A stretch of DNA of 59,367 nt from an uncultured Paracoccaceae bacterium (GCA_938049225.1 CALICM010000047.1:1-59367); one strand, 5' to 3'. Positions 18,272 through 27,078 are shown, counted from the first letter of the stretch. Made by a program: numbers and translations. Notes: a model not told the origin generated them from the letters alone.

Positions 18272-19318
18272 TTAGCGCGGGCGCTTCAAGTAGATGTTAT
18301 TGGACCAAACGGCATAACCTTCGCGGAACTCGGCCAGATCGGCCCAGACCTTGGCGAACATTTCGTCCTCGGCGGCCAGTTCAGCGGCAACCTCGGCCCA
18401 GGTGCTTTCAAAGGTGTCCAACATCTCGTCCGGCCACTGTTTGATAAACACACCGTTTTTCTCGGTGTTCTCAACCATGGCGGCGTAGTTGGTGCCTTCG
18501 CCTTCCGCATAGTTGGTGGTGATGTTGGCGAGGCACGCAACCTCAATCTGTTTTTGCGCACGCTCGTCCAGCCCCTCCCAGACGTCTTTGTTGATCAGCA
18601 ACTCGAACATCGTGGCGGGTTGGTGCCAACCGGGGAAGTAGTTGTATTTGGCGATGTTGTAGAAGCCCAGCCGCGCATCGATCCGGGGCATCGAGAACTC
18701 GGTCGCGTCAATCGCGCCACGCTCGAGCGCGGGGAAGATATCGCCACCAGCCAGCAGCGAGGTCGAGACGCCCAGGCGCTGCATCACTTCGGCGCCCAGA
18801 CCGAAGAAGCGCATGTTCAGCCCCTCAAGGTCGGCGACCGAGTTTATCTCGTTCTTGAACCACCCGCTGGTCTCGGGCGCGATAATGCCACAGGGCGTGA
18901 CATGCACGTCATAACCGTTTTCGTCGTACATTTCCTGGAAAAGCGTCTTGCCGTCGTCATACAGCATCCAAGCCAGGAACTCGCCCGCCTCGGGGCCAAA
19001 AGGGACGGCCGCGAACAGCGAGGCGGCGGTGATCTTGCCCTGCCAATAGCCCGAGGTCGTATAGGCCGCGTCGACCGAGCCGTTAGACACCGCGTCCAGC
19101 GCCTCCAGCGTCGGTACCAACTCGCCCGGGTCGAAATGCTCGAACTCGACCGATTCTGAAATGCTGTTGATCTTATCAACAAAGTCCGTCGCCGCGGTCC
19201 CCAAGATCGGCAGGTTTTTCCCAAAGGCCGAGGTCATTTCCAGGCGATCTTGCGCCGTGGCTGGCAAGGCGAGGCCCGCTATAAGGGCTGTTCCCAGCAA
19301 AAGGTTGGTTTTGGACAT
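18272..19318 (-). CDS. dctP: TRAP transporter periplasmic binding protein (DctP/TakP-like)
   Basis: The 348-residue protein binds the organic acid carried by the dctQ/dctM permease. The signal peptide is MSKTNLLLGTALIAGLALPATA (cleavage near 22). The mature protein resembles TakP-type 2-oxo-acid/mannitol-chloroaromatic binders: ATEFSMPRIDARLGFYNIAKY is the ligand and cation region, and WHQPATMFELLIN the dimer helix. I chose ATG 19318, with GGGAG about 7 nt upstream, over longer frames lacking a signal sequence. A 16-bp palindrome and an FNR-like box lie upstream. Confidence 0.92.
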   Translation of the reverse strand: MSKTNLLLGTALIAGLALPATAQDRLEMTSAFGKNLPILGTAATDFVDKINSISESVEFEHFDPGELVPTLEALDAVSNGSVDAAYTTSGYWQGKITAASLFAAVPFGPEAGEFLAWMLYDDGKTLFQEMYDENGYDVHVTPCGIIAPETSGWFKNEINSVADLEGLNMRFFGLGAEVMQRLGVSTSLLAGGDIFPALERGAIDATEFSMPRIDARLGFYNIAKYNYFPGWHQPATMFELLINKDVWEGLDERAQKQIEVACLANITTNYAEGEGTNYAAMVENTEKNGVFIKQWPDEMLDTFESTWAEVAAELAAEDEMFAKVWADLAEFREGYAVWSNNIYLKRPR

Positions 19319-19361
19319 TGTGTAACTCCCTAGTTGATTGTGCGGCCGGCAAGCCGCAGTT

Positions 19362-19377
19362 TTAACGTATACGTTAA
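19362..19377. promoter_or_regulatory. 16-bp perfect palindrome, candidate operator of the TRAP operon
   Basis: TTAACGTATACGTTAA reads identically on both strands. It lies 44 nt upstream of the dctP start, close to where RNA polymerase should bind. The central GTATAC is common in operators of GntR-type (FadR/VanR-like) regulators of catabolic transporters, but no regulator gene is in the window. Confidence 0.6.
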
Positions 19378-19453
19378 CCTCGCACCCGACGACACTTAAT
19401 CGACCGCCTTGCGATGCTGGGATGAAAATGCCGCGCGCGGGGGCGCGATGCAA

Positions 19454-19467
19454 TTGATTTCAATCAA
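19454..19467. promoter_or_regulatory. Perfect FNR/FnrL-type binding site
   Basis: TTGATTTCAATCAA matches the FNR-family consensus TTGAT-N4-ATCAA at every defined position. It is 136 nt upstream of dctP and 222 nt upstream of the small membrane-protein gene at 19689. That suggests oxygen-responsive control of one of them. A TTGAY-N4-RTCAA site is the known FnrL target in Rhodobacter relatives. Confidence 0.6.
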
Positions 19468-19688
19468 ACTTCATTAGTTTTGGTCATATTTGTTTACCAA
19501 TTCACAAAGACATACCCAATATCCGGTAGGAAATTTGGGATCATTGCGGTGTTCCACGGCGCGAGCGTCCCGCGAATCAGCCCAATTGCGGATCAGATCC
19601 GCGGCAAATGGATGAAAGTTCGGTGCAATCCGGCTCGAATACCCTATCTGTGGTCCCAACACGACAACGCCCATTCGCGGAGCCGCCA

Positions 19689-20189
19689 ATGCCCATCGCC
19701 GTTTTCTTTGTTTTCTTCGCGGGATCCATTGTGGTCGCGCTACTTTATCCGCACTTGCGGGTGCTTGCGATCCTGATGAGCGTGCTGTGCGCTGTCTTCC
19801 TGGGATATCTTTATATCGACCAAAGCGACCGGGTCCGGGGGTATGCAACGGATATCCCGACAGACGCCCTGACCCTGTCGCAGATCCAGATTGAAGAGCA
19901 AAGCCGCTTCACCCGCATCACCGGTCGGGTCCGCAACGGCGCCGAAGGGTTTCGCCTGCGTGCCTTCACACTTGTCGCAACGCTTTACGATTGCCCGGCC
20001 GAGGACAGCGAGGCCGCCGATTGCGCGGTCATCGCCCAAGATCAAGGCATCGCACGGGTCGACATCCCGCCAGGTCAAACACGTGGCTTCCAAGCCATCA
20101 TCGGCTTGACCAACCACCTTGACCCTCAGGGCATTGCCCGCTGGGATTATACAATCCAATCCACCCAGGCCAGCCAACCGCCAGGCTGA
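19689..20189 (+). CDS. Small membrane-anchored protein with FxLYD-like domain, function unknown
   Basis: The 166-residue protein begins with two hydrophobic helices (IAVFFVFFAGSIVVALLYP and VLAILMSVLCAVFLGYLYI). A soluble domain of about 110 residues follows. The run from FTRITGRVRNGAEGFRLRAFTLVATLYDCP resembles the FxLYD beta-sandwich, which has a trailing LYD and is found in bacterial envelope proteins. Two Cys residues (near 108 and 119) may form a disulfide if periplasmic. I chose ATG 19689 because upstream codons have no signal character. It meets the lipoprotein gene tail to tail. Confidence 0.65.
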   Translation: MPIAVFFVFFAGSIVVALLYPHLRVLAILMSVLCAVFLGYLYIDQSDRVRGYATDIPTDALTLSQIQIEEQSRFTRITGRVRNGAEGFRLRAFTLVATLYDCPAEDSEAADCAVIAQDQGIARVDIPPGQTRGFQAIIGLTNHLDPQGIARWDYTIQSTQASQPPG

Positions 20190-20483
20190 TCAGCAGCGCA
20201 GCGGCACCGTCATCAGCGCCGCGTCGCCCTTTACATGGGCCACCAAGGCGGTGCAGCCGCTCATCTCCTCGGCGATCGAGATCGCGGTGCCCATGACGTC
20301 ATTGGGCACAATGCCAAATTGGCGGCTGGTCCGCAGCAACTGCACTTCGGTCGGGCGTCGATAGACATCAAAACTATGACCGCCTTTCTCGACCACGACC
20401 GGCGTTGTGCCCAAAAAGCGGGGCGAGGGGGTGTTGCAGGCCGTCAAGACGGCCAAGGCCAAAAGGCTGGTTCGATGGATCAT
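20190..20483 (-). CDS. Small putative lipoprotein, function unknown
   Basis: The 97-residue protein starts MIHRTSLLALAVLTAC, a lipoprotein signal with Cys16 in the lipobox. The mature part is about 80 residues with a Cys near the middle (MSGCTAL) and a C-terminal Cys. A disulfide between them is plausible. I recognise no domain. A TTG four codons upstream is an alternative start. Confidence 0.65.
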   Translation of the reverse strand: MIHRTSLLALAVLTACNTPSPRFLGTTPVVVEKGGHSFDVYRRPTEVQLLRTSRQFGIVPNDVMGTAISIAEEMSGCTALVAHVKGDAALMTVPLRC

Positions 20484-20504
20484 AGAAACAGTCAAATCGT
20501 AACA

Positions 20505-20525
20505 GCGTTAACAGGGCCTTAACGC
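20505..20525. promoter_or_regulatory. Inverted repeat upstream of kynU
   Basis: GCGTTAA (20505-20511) is mirrored by TTAACGC (20519-20525) around a 7-nt spacer. The centre is about 48 nt before kynU and just upstream of the divergent lipoprotein gene. It could be an operator for either gene; no assay or second copy supports it. Confidence 0.4.
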
Positions 20526-20562
20526 GGTGGCCTTCCCCTGCCCCGCACGCTAGGTCAAAGGC

Positions 20563-21756
20563 ATGAGCGATTTCAGCGCGACACGCCGTTTCTTCGATCT
20601 GCCGCGGGGCGTGATCTATCTTGATGGCAATTCCCTGGGCCCCTTGCCCCGGCATGCCGCCCAACGGGTCGCTGGGATGATGACCGCCGAATGGGGCACC
20701 CAGTTGATCCGGGGCTGGAACGATGCTGGTTGGATGGACCTGCCTGCCCGGGTCGGCGATCGCATCGCCCCGCTGATTGGGGCGGCGCCGGGAACCGTCA
20801 CCATGGGCGACACACTCTCCATCAAGGTCTATCAAGCGCTGGACGCTGCCCTTTCGCTGCGTCCAAAACGCCGTGTAATCCTCAGCGACACAGGCAACTT
20901 CCCCTCGGATCTTTATATGGCTCAGGGTCTGATCCGAACCTTGAACGCCGGTCACGAACTGCGGGTTGTCGCCCCCGAGGCTGTGGCGGATGCGATTGAC
21001 CAGGACACCGCTGTCCTCCTGCTCACCGAGGTCGACTACAGAACCGGGCGCTTGCACGACATGGCCGACCTGACCGCCCGCGCCCGTGCCGCCGGCGCGC
21101 TGACCGTTTGGGACCTGGCCCATTCCGCCGGCGCTTTACCGGTGGATGTGGCCCGCGCTGGCGCGGATTTCGCGATTGGATGCACGTATAAATACCTCAA
21201 CGGCGGCCCAGGCGCGCCGGGCTTTATCTATGTCGCCCCAGAGCACGTGGATCGGATCCACCCTGCACTTTCGGGCTGGCTGGGACATGCGGCGCCTTTC
21301 GCATTTGATGCCACCTATCGCCCCGCCCCAGGTATCCACCGATTGCGCATCGGCACCCCACCGATTTTGGGGCTCACCGCACTCGACGCCGCCCTCGACG
21401 TTTGGGACAATGTCGCCATGGTCGATGTGCGCCAGGCCTCGGGTGCACTGGGCGATCTGATGATCAGGGAGGTCGCGACCCATTGCCCCGACCTGACCCT
21501 CGCCAGCCCGGCGGATCGCACACGACGCGGCAGCCAAGTCTCGTTTCGGCACCCTCAAGGCTATGCCATCATGCAGGCCCTGATCGCCCGCGGTGTCATC
21601 GGCGATTTCCGCGCCCCGGACCTCATCCGCTTCGGCCTGACCCCACTCTATATCGGCCCCGACGATATCCGCGCCGCAGTGGCCATCCTGGCCGAGATTC
21701 TGGCCACCCGCGCCTGGGATCACCCGGATTTCCACCGCCGCGCCGCAGTGACCTAA
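20563..21756 (+). CDS. kynU: Kynureninase
   Basis: The 397-residue PLP enzyme cleaves kynurenine to anthranilate and alanine in tryptophan catabolism. The fold-type I landmarks are present: YLDGNSLGPLP at the N-terminus, WDLAHSAGALPVD (Asp184 near the cofactor) and the Schiff-base Lys210 in GCTYKYLNGGPGAPGF. The C-terminal IRFGLTPLYIG is characteristic of kynureninases. No tryptophan dioxygenase or formamidase is nearby, so the rest of the route would be elsewhere. It converges on the NTPase gene with a 4-nt overlap. Confidence 0.93.
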   Translation: MSDFSATRRFFDLPRGVIYLDGNSLGPLPRHAAQRVAGMMTAEWGTQLIRGWNDAGWMDLPARVGDRIAPLIGAAPGTVTMGDTLSIKVYQALDAALSLRPKRRVILSDTGNFPSDLYMAQGLIRTLNAGHELRVVAPEAVADAIDQDTAVLLLTEVDYRTGRLHDMADLTARARAAGALTVWDLAHSAGALPVDVARAGADFAIGCTYKYLNGGPGAPGFIYVAPEHVDRIHPALSGWLGHAAPFAFDATYRPAPGIHRLRIGTPPILGLTALDAALDVWDNVAMVDVRQASGALGDLMIREVATHCPDLTLASPADRTRRGSQVSFRHPQGYAIMQALIARGVIGDFRAPDLIRFGLTPLYIGPDDIRAAVAILAEILATRAWDHPDFHRRAAVT

Positions 21757-22274
21757 GCCGTCGGGAGATCCCGCAAAAACCCCCGCACCTGCCGTAAGTC
21801 TTGCAGCCGGTACACCCTCAGATGGGCTGGGGGATCCTCGAAAATCGCCCGCATCCGCAACCGCGAGGTTTTTCGCGTACGCCAGATAAACCGAAGAAAG
21901 TCAATCATCTGCCCGTTGAACCGCTCGGGGCAGCCCTCGGGCAAATCGGGGCGGGTGCGTCCATAATGGACCACCGACCGCCGCAGCACGCGCCAGACGC
22001 GCAGGCCAAGGGGGAAATCCAGCCAGATATACGTGTCCGCCCGCGCCACACGCGCCGAATAGCTCGCGGAATGGCCCCCCTCAAGGATCCAAGCCGCCTG
22101 CGCGTGCACCTCCTGCACCAGGCACATCTTCTCGTCCGCGTCACGCTCGATCCAACCAGCCTTCCAGTGAATGTGGTCCATATGAAACACTGGCAGCCCG
22201 GTGCGCGCACCCAGCGCCCGCGCCAGCGTACTTTTGCCCGACCCGGGCTGCCCGACGATCATCACACGTTGCAT
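21753..22274 (-). CDS. P-loop NTPase, adenylate-kinase/FlaR-related
   Basis: The 173-residue protein starts MQRVMIVGQPGSGKSTLARALG, a Walker A kinase loop. FHMDHIHWKAGW and WILEGGHSASY follow. These are the pattern of the 'DNA topology modulation FlaR-related' group of small adenylate-kinase-like NTPases, whose real role is unclear. The C-terminus is rich in Arg and Trp (LRFIWRTRKTSRLRM). ATG 22274 is the first Met before the P-loop; an extended frame upstream looks non-coding. Confidence 0.8.
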   Translation of the reverse strand: MQRVMIVGQPGSGKSTLARALGARTGLPVFHMDHIHWKAGWIERDADEKMCLVQEVHAQAAWILEGGHSASYSARVARADTYIWLDFPLGLRVWRVLRRSVVHYGRTRPDLPEGCPERFNGQMIDFLRFIWRTRKTSRLRMRAIFEDPPAHLRVYRLQDLRQVRGFLRDLPTA

Positions 22275-22427
22275 AAATCCCATCCCCAGATCGATACCCA
22301 CCAAACACAAGTGCTGCCGCGTAGGCCAGTGCGCGGGCGGCCCGTAACAATCCACTTGGCGGGCTCGTATCCCCATTCTACTGTTGGTTTGATCGCCAGC
22401 ATCCGCCCAACACAAAGCACCGGAACC

Positions 22428-23591
22428 ATGTCCGACCCTTTCGCGAAAGACCCTTTCACCCAAGCCCGCCGCCAGAAGGGCGTTCTCGCCTGCGAATTTG
22501 GCGGCGAGGCGATGCCGATGCTGTTGCGATATGCCGATGTTCGGCGCGCCGCAGCGGATCACGCCAACTTTAGTTCAGATGTTCTTGGCCGGGTTACCAT
22601 CCCGGCTGAGGATAAGATCCGCACCTTCCGGCAGCTTCCCATCGAATCGAACCCGCCCCAGACCCAAGCCTTTCGCGATATCGTCATGCCCATCTTTCGC
22701 AGACCTAGGGCAGCGGATTTCAAGGACAAGGTGGTAGCCCTGGTCGATACGCTTCTCGACAACGCGCTTCAGGCGGAAACCCTCGAGGTGGTCTCGGAAT
22801 TCGCCCTTCCGCTGCAATCCCGGGCCATGGCGCTTCTGTTCAACATGCCGATGACCGAGGCCGAGGTTTGGATCGGCTGGGGGACCCATGCCTATCGGGT
22901 CGCCGGGCGCAATGATGCCACCAAAGCCGCACAACTGATTGATTACATATCCGAAAAGCTGGACCAAGCCAAAGATGCCCCGGGCGATGATCTGTTTGGC
23001 GTGCTGACCCGCGCAACGATTGACGGCACCCCCCTGACCCGCGATCAAATGACCGGCTTCGCGCATCTCGCCTTCTCAGGTGGTCGCGACACGGTCATCA
23101 ATTCGATCACCGAGGCTGTGCGCTTTTTAGCGTTGAACCCCGGCGCCTTTGACCAGCTCAGATCGACGCCCACACTGATCCCCAGTGCGGTTGAGGAGTT
23201 GTTTCGGGTCATTTCGCCGATCAGTTTTATCGGCCGCACTTGCCCGCATGCCTCGGACATCCATGGACAACCGGTGGCGGCAGGGCAGCGCGTGGCCCTC
23301 GGCTGGGCGTCGGCAAATTTTGACGAGACGGTTTTTCCGGATCCTCAGGACATGCGAATTGACCGCCGTCCGAACCCGCATCTTGCCTTTGGGATCGGCG
23401 CGCACAGCTGCCTGGGCTCGCTGCATGCCCGGCTCTTGCTCAAAACCGTTCTCGAAAAGATGGTCGCGCGCGTGGGGCAGTTAACAGTGCAAGGCGAGCA
23501 AGCCAATTGTCTGTCTTTCCCGCAGTTTGAACGCCGCGTGGGCTCCAGCAGGCTTGAGGTGCATATGCACCCGCTGACAGGATCCCCTTAA
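22428..23591 (+). CDS. Cytochrome P450
   Basis: The 387-residue soluble haem monooxygenase has its proximal Cys328 in FGIGAHSCLG. The ExxR pair is Glu257/Arg260. The I-helix reads SGGRDTVIN, so the acid (Asp221) and Thr222 are kept while the following Thr is Val. The substrate is unknown. No ferredoxin or reductase gene is adjacent; the only ferredoxin in the window is the adrenodoxin-type one at 49922-50245, a candidate partner. I set the start at ATG 22428, since a longer frame would run antisense through the NTPase gene. Confidence 0.92.
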   Translation: MSDPFAKDPFTQARRQKGVLACEFGGEAMPMLLRYADVRRAAADHANFSSDVLGRVTIPAEDKIRTFRQLPIESNPPQTQAFRDIVMPIFRRPRAADFKDKVVALVDTLLDNALQAETLEVVSEFALPLQSRAMALLFNMPMTEAEVWIGWGTHAYRVAGRNDATKAAQLIDYISEKLDQAKDAPGDDLFGVLTRATIDGTPLTRDQMTGFAHLAFSGGRDTVINSITEAVRFLALNPGAFDQLRSTPTLIPSAVEELFRVISPISFIGRTCPHASDIHGQPVAAGQRVALGWASANFDETVFPDPQDMRIDRRPNPHLAFGIGAHSCLGSLHARLLLKTVLEKMVARVGQLTVQGEQANCLSFPQFERRVGSSRLEVHMHPLTGSP

Positions 23592-23603
23592 CGCGAGACG
23601 CTT

Positions 23604-25187
23604 CTATTTCGGCGGCAGCATCGCCTCCAAAGAGGTCAAGACATCCGCCTCGCCGGGCGGCTTGTCCCAGCGCAGCCGGTGGATCCGTGGGAACCGCATC
23701 GCCACCCCCGATTTGTGCCGCGAGGACCAGTTCAGCCCCTCGAAGGCCACTTCCAACACCAGCCCAAAATCCGCCTCGGCCCGGACCGAGCGTACGGGCC
23801 CGAACCGCTCGACCGTATGGTCCCGCACGAACTTGTCGATCTGCTTCAATTCCTCATCCGTGAATCCGAAATACGCCTTGCCCACCGGCACCAGATTCGC
23901 ACCCTGCCAAACGCCAAAAGTGTAATCGGAATAAAAGCTTGAGCGTTTTCCGTGCCCCCGTTGGGCATACATCAATACGGCGTCGATCAGGAACGGATCG
24001 CGCTTCCACTTGAACCAGGGCCCCTTGGGCCGCCCCGGCACGTAAATGCTGTCGCGCCGCTTCAACATCAACCCTTCAATGACGGGATGCGGCGGGTCGG
24101 TCCGGGCCGCTGCCAAGGCCTCCCAACTTGGCACCTCGACCAGTGGCGACAGATCGAACCGGTCGCCGTTCAACCCGGCGATAAACCTCTCCAATCGCGC
24201 GCGCCGGTCAGCAAAGGGCAGCGGGCGCAGGTTCTGATCTTCCTCGTGCAACAGATCATAAGCCCTTATAAAGGCGGGGCGTTTCTCCATCATCGCCTTG
24301 CTGACCGTCTTGCGGTTCAGCCGTTGCTGCAGTTCGGAAAACGGCGCCGCCTGCCCATCTGCGCCCCGCACCAGCAACTCGCCATCCAAGCTGCCCTCGA
24401 ACCCCATATGGGCGATCACATCGGGAAACGCGCCCGAGATATCGTCCCCCGTCCGCGAATACAGCCGCCGTACCCCGCCCTCGGCCGTGGCCTGCACCCT
24501 TATGCCATCCCACTTCCACTCGGCCAGGAATTCGCCGGGGTCCATTGCCGCCAAGTTATCCTGGTCCAACGGCGTCGCCAGCATCACCGGTCGGAACGGC
24601 GCAAGGGCGGCCTGCGCGGGCTTCGCGGTGCGCCCCTCCAGCCAGCCGAAAACCTCCGTATAGGGCGGCTCCAATCCATGCCACAGTTCTTCAATCTCCG
24701 TGACATCCACGCCGCCAAAGCCCGCCAACGCCTGTTTCGCCAGCCGGGCCGAGACCCCGACCCGCAACCCCCCGGTCGCTAGTTTCACCAGTGCATAGCG
24801 CTCTGAAGTGTCGAGCCCATCCAGTAACCCTCGCATCACAGCAGGCGCCCCGCCGCGCCCGGCGCCGTTCAGCTGATCGACCACCTCGGCCAGGCCCACA
24901 TCGACCGCTGGACCCGCAGCCCCCCAAATCAACGCCAACGTCTCGGCCAGGTCGCCTACATAGTCGTAACTCAGCCGGAACAATTCCGCATCTACGCGCT
25001 CGACCGCCAGCTCGCGCAGCATCGCCGGTTGGACGGTTTTGAGATCCAGATCCCGGGTGATCGCAGCCAGTCCGATGCCCCGGTCCGGATCCGGTGTATC
25101 GCGGAAATAATCTTTCAATAACTTAATCTTACCCAAGCGCGCCGGGGTCAGTGCCAAACGCTCCAACAGGGCGGCAAAGCGTTTCAT
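23604..25187 (-). CDS. ATP-dependent DNA ligase
   Basis: The 527-residue enzyme seals nicks using ATP. The adenylated Lys225 lies in WKWDGIR. Further nucleotidyltransferase motifs are LDGELLVRG, EGLMLKRRDS and WFKWKRD. An N-terminal alpha-helical DNA-binding domain (1-200) and a C-terminal OB-fold (from ~420) complete the LigB-like architecture. It overlaps the exonuclease gene by 4 nt (ATGA), matching the known ligase-exonuclease pair linked to DNA repair; helicase and phosphoesterase partners are not here. Confidence 0.94.
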   Translation of the reverse strand: MKRFAALLERLALTPARLGKIKLLKDYFRDTPDPDRGIGLAAITRDLDLKTVQPAMLRELAVERVDAELFRLSYDYVGDLAETLALIWGAAGPAVDVGLAEVVDQLNGAGRGGAPAVMRGLLDGLDTSERYALVKLATGGLRVGVSARLAKQALAGFGGVDVTEIEELWHGLEPPYTEVFGWLEGRTAKPAQAALAPFRPVMLATPLDQDNLAAMDPGEFLAEWKWDGIRVQATAEGGVRRLYSRTGDDISGAFPDVIAHMGFEGSLDGELLVRGADGQAAPFSELQQRLNRKTVSKAMMEKRPAFIRAYDLLHEEDQNLRPLPFADRRARLERFIAGLNGDRFDLSPLVEVPSWEALAAARTDPPHPVIEGLMLKRRDSIYVPGRPKGPWFKWKRDPFLIDAVLMYAQRGHGKRSSFYSDYTFGVWQGANLVPVGKAYFGFTDEELKQIDKFVRDHTVERFGPVRSVRAEADFGLVLEVAFEGLNWSSRHKSGVAMRFPRIHRLRWDKPPGEADVLTSLEAMLPPK

Positions 25188-26185
25188 TCCGCTTCGTCCT
25201 CATAGCCCACCAGGTTCAGCGGCCGCGCCGTGATCCCCTGCAAATCGCACCAGTGCACCAGCGCCTCCTCGCGGCCATGGGTGACCCAGACCTCGCCAGG
25301 CGCAAGTTCCGTGATCGTCTCGGTCAACTCGCCCCAATCGCAATGATCGCTAATTACCAGTGGCAGTTCGACCCCGCGCTGTCGGGCCCGCGCACGCACC
25401 TGCATCCAACCGCTGGCAAAGCAGATCAGTGGATCGGGAAAGCGCTGCGCCCACTTCGCCGCAAAGGCCGAGGGCGGCGCCAAAACGATCCGGCCCGCAA
25501 ACTGCGCCTTGTCCGACCGGTCGATGGTGGCCGATGCCAGCGGGCCCAGGTTGATCCCCTGCTCTTGATAGTAGTCGCACAGGGTTTTGAGCGCCCCATG
25601 AATGTACATCGGCTGATCATGCCCCGCGTCGCGGATTAACCGTATCACCCGCTGCGCCTTACCCAAAGCATAGACCCCCACCAAATGCGCACGCTCAGGG
25701 AATTGTTCGAGTGACCGCAAAAGCTTAGCAATTTCCGCCTGTGGCGCCGGATGCCGGAACACCGGCAAGCCAAAGGTCGCCTCGGTGATAAACACATCGC
25801 CGCCGACCGGTTCATAAGCCTCGGCCGTCGCATCCACCCCGCGCTTGTAATCGCCAGTCACCACAATGCTCAGACCCTTATGCTCCACCCGGATCTGCGC
25901 CGAGCCCAACACATGTCCGGCTGGGTGGAACGACACGTTAACCCCATTGATCGCCGCCGCCCCGGCCACTTGTGTCGCCCCCGCAAAATCCGGGCCATAG
26001 CGCAGCGCCATGATGTCCAAAGTCCGCTGTGTGGCCATCACCGCCCCATGCCCCGCACGCGCATGGTCCGCGTGGCCGTGCGTGATCAGCGCCCGTGCAA
26101 CCGGCCGCACCGGGTCGATGTAAAAATCACCGGGCGGACAATAGAGCCCCTCGCGCCGCGGATGCAGCAAGGTTTCAGGTGTCAC
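25184..26185 (-). CDS. Ligase-associated DNA exonuclease (MBL fold)
   Basis: The 333-residue metallo-beta-lactamase/beta-CASP-like protein carries the metal motif THGHADH (His36, His38, Asp40, His41). PAGHVLGSAQI and TGDYKRG supply further ligands. It is expected to trim DNA 3' or 5' ends before sealing by the ligase encoded directly downstream and translationally coupled to it. Length and motifs match the family. Confidence 0.92.
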   Translation of the reverse strand: MTPETLLHPRREGLYCPPGDFYIDPVRPVARALITHGHADHARAGHGAVMATQRTLDIMALRYGPDFAGATQVAGAAAINGVNVSFHPAGHVLGSAQIRVEHKGLSIVVTGDYKRGVDATAEAYEPVGGDVFITEATFGLPVFRHPAPQAEIAKLLRSLEQFPERAHLVGVYALGKAQRVIRLIRDAGHDQPMYIHGALKTLCDYYQEQGINLGPLASATIDRSDKAQFAGRIVLAPPSAFAAKWAQRFPDPLICFASGWMQVRARARQRGVELPLVISDHCDWGELTETITELAPGEVWVTHGREEALVHWCDLQGITARPLNLVGYEDEAE

Positions 26186-26244
26186 CGACCTACCCCCTTA
26201 CGCGCCCCACCTGCCCCAGGCGCCCGCTGCCCGAAGGGCTCAAA

Positions 26245-26273
26245 AGACTTGCGCCGCAGGCGCTCATTTGGAT
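26245..26273. repeat. Short dyad-bearing repeat, copy 1
   Basis: AGACTTGCGCC-gca-GGCGCTCA followed by TTTGGAT closely matches 44517-44548, where the spacer differs. The arms form a 5-bp GCGCC/GGCGC stem. It lies in the 110-nt gap between the exonuclease start and the creatininase-gene end. That gap holds no gene. Confidence 0.45.
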
Positions 26274-26295
26274 TACCGGGAACAGCATCGCCGGG

Positions 26296-27078
26296 TTAGC
26301 CCAATCGCTCTAGATCGAAGGCTTCGACATCGCGCAGCAACTCGATGAACCCCGCCACTTGATGATCGCTGGTTGCGGCCCCCTTCTGGGCGGTAGCGGC
26401 ACTCGCGTCGCCCACCGTTCCAACCGAATTCAGGTCGGGTGCGATCCAACCAAAGGCGGCGGGTCCTGTGGGTCGCAAATGTTTGAAATTTCCCATGCCC
26501 TCGGCACTGGATTTGAAGTTTTTCGCCGCACCCACCTCGACCAGCTCAGGCCTAAAATGCAGCATCAGTGAGGTCTCAACGTCCCCGCCGTGGATGCCAT
26601 AGGCCAGTTCATGGGTCGAGAACATCCCCTCAGGATGCCCAAACACGCCCCATTGGCACTTCACCGCCAGCATGCCTGCCTGCACCCGCAGCTCGCGCGT
26701 GATGATCCCCAGCATGTCCAGATTTCCACCGTGGGAGTTCACGATCACCAGCTTACGCACACCCGCCCGCGCCACGCTCAGCCCGATGTCGATCCAGGCA
26801 CGCATGGCCACGTCCGCGCCCAGGGTCAAGGTGCCCGGCGCATGCAGATGCTCGTTAGATTTGCCCACCGCTTGGATCGGCAGGATGCGAAAATCCAGAT
26901 CGTCGGGCGCGATCGCGACCAACCTGTCCAGCATGCCCTGGTTGATCATCGTATCCACACCGACCGGCAAATGCGGCCCATGCTGCTCGATCGCCGCGGT
27001 CGGCAGGATGGCAATCGTGCTTTCGGGGTCGATTTCAGCGTATTCGGTGGTACGATAGTCGGCCCAATAACGCCTCAT
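26296..27078 (-). CDS. Creatininase-family amidohydrolase
   Basis: The 260-residue hydrolase has the family's metal-binding set: IEQHGPHLPVGVDT (Glu, His, Asp), the conserved NSHGGN, and GGDVETS with a Glu ligand. Members open cyclic or linear amides, such as creatinine or intermediates of cofactor pathways; the substrate here is unknown. It overlaps the upstream oxygenase gene by 4 nt, so the two products probably act in sequence. Nothing else follows on this strand before the ligase operon. Confidence 0.88.
   Translation of the reverse strand: MRRYWADYRTTEYAEIDPESTIAILPTAAIEQHGPHLPVGVDTMINQGMLDRLVAIAPDDLDFRILPIQAVGKSNEHLHAPGTLTLGADVAMRAWIDIGLSVARAGVRKLVIVNSHGGNLDMLGIITRELRVQAGMLAVKCQWGVFGHPEGMFSTHELAYGIHGGDVETSLMLHFRPELVEVGAAKNFKSSAEGMGNFKHLRPTGPAAFGWIAPDLNSVGTVGDASAATAQKGAATSDHQVAGFIELLRDVEAFDLERLG

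Larger units (their letters stand above)
19319..19688. other. 370-nt gene-free divergent regulatory region
   Basis: No convincing gene lies here. On the minus side it holds the dctP leader with a small hairpin (TGCGGC/GCCGCA, 19341-19358), a 16-bp palindrome and an FNR-type box. On the plus side it is the upstream region of a small membrane-protein gene. Short open frames lack ribosome sites and resemblance to known proteins. Confidence 0.6.

Noticed and set aside
17651-19159. 502-codon plus-strand open frame
   Set aside because: It runs antisense through dctQ and dctP, whose products have clear signal peptide and transporter motifs.
21801-22427. Upstream extension of the P450 open frame
   Set aside because: These codons are antisense to the NTPase gene and show no P450 N-terminal features; ATG 22428 starts the recognisable protein.
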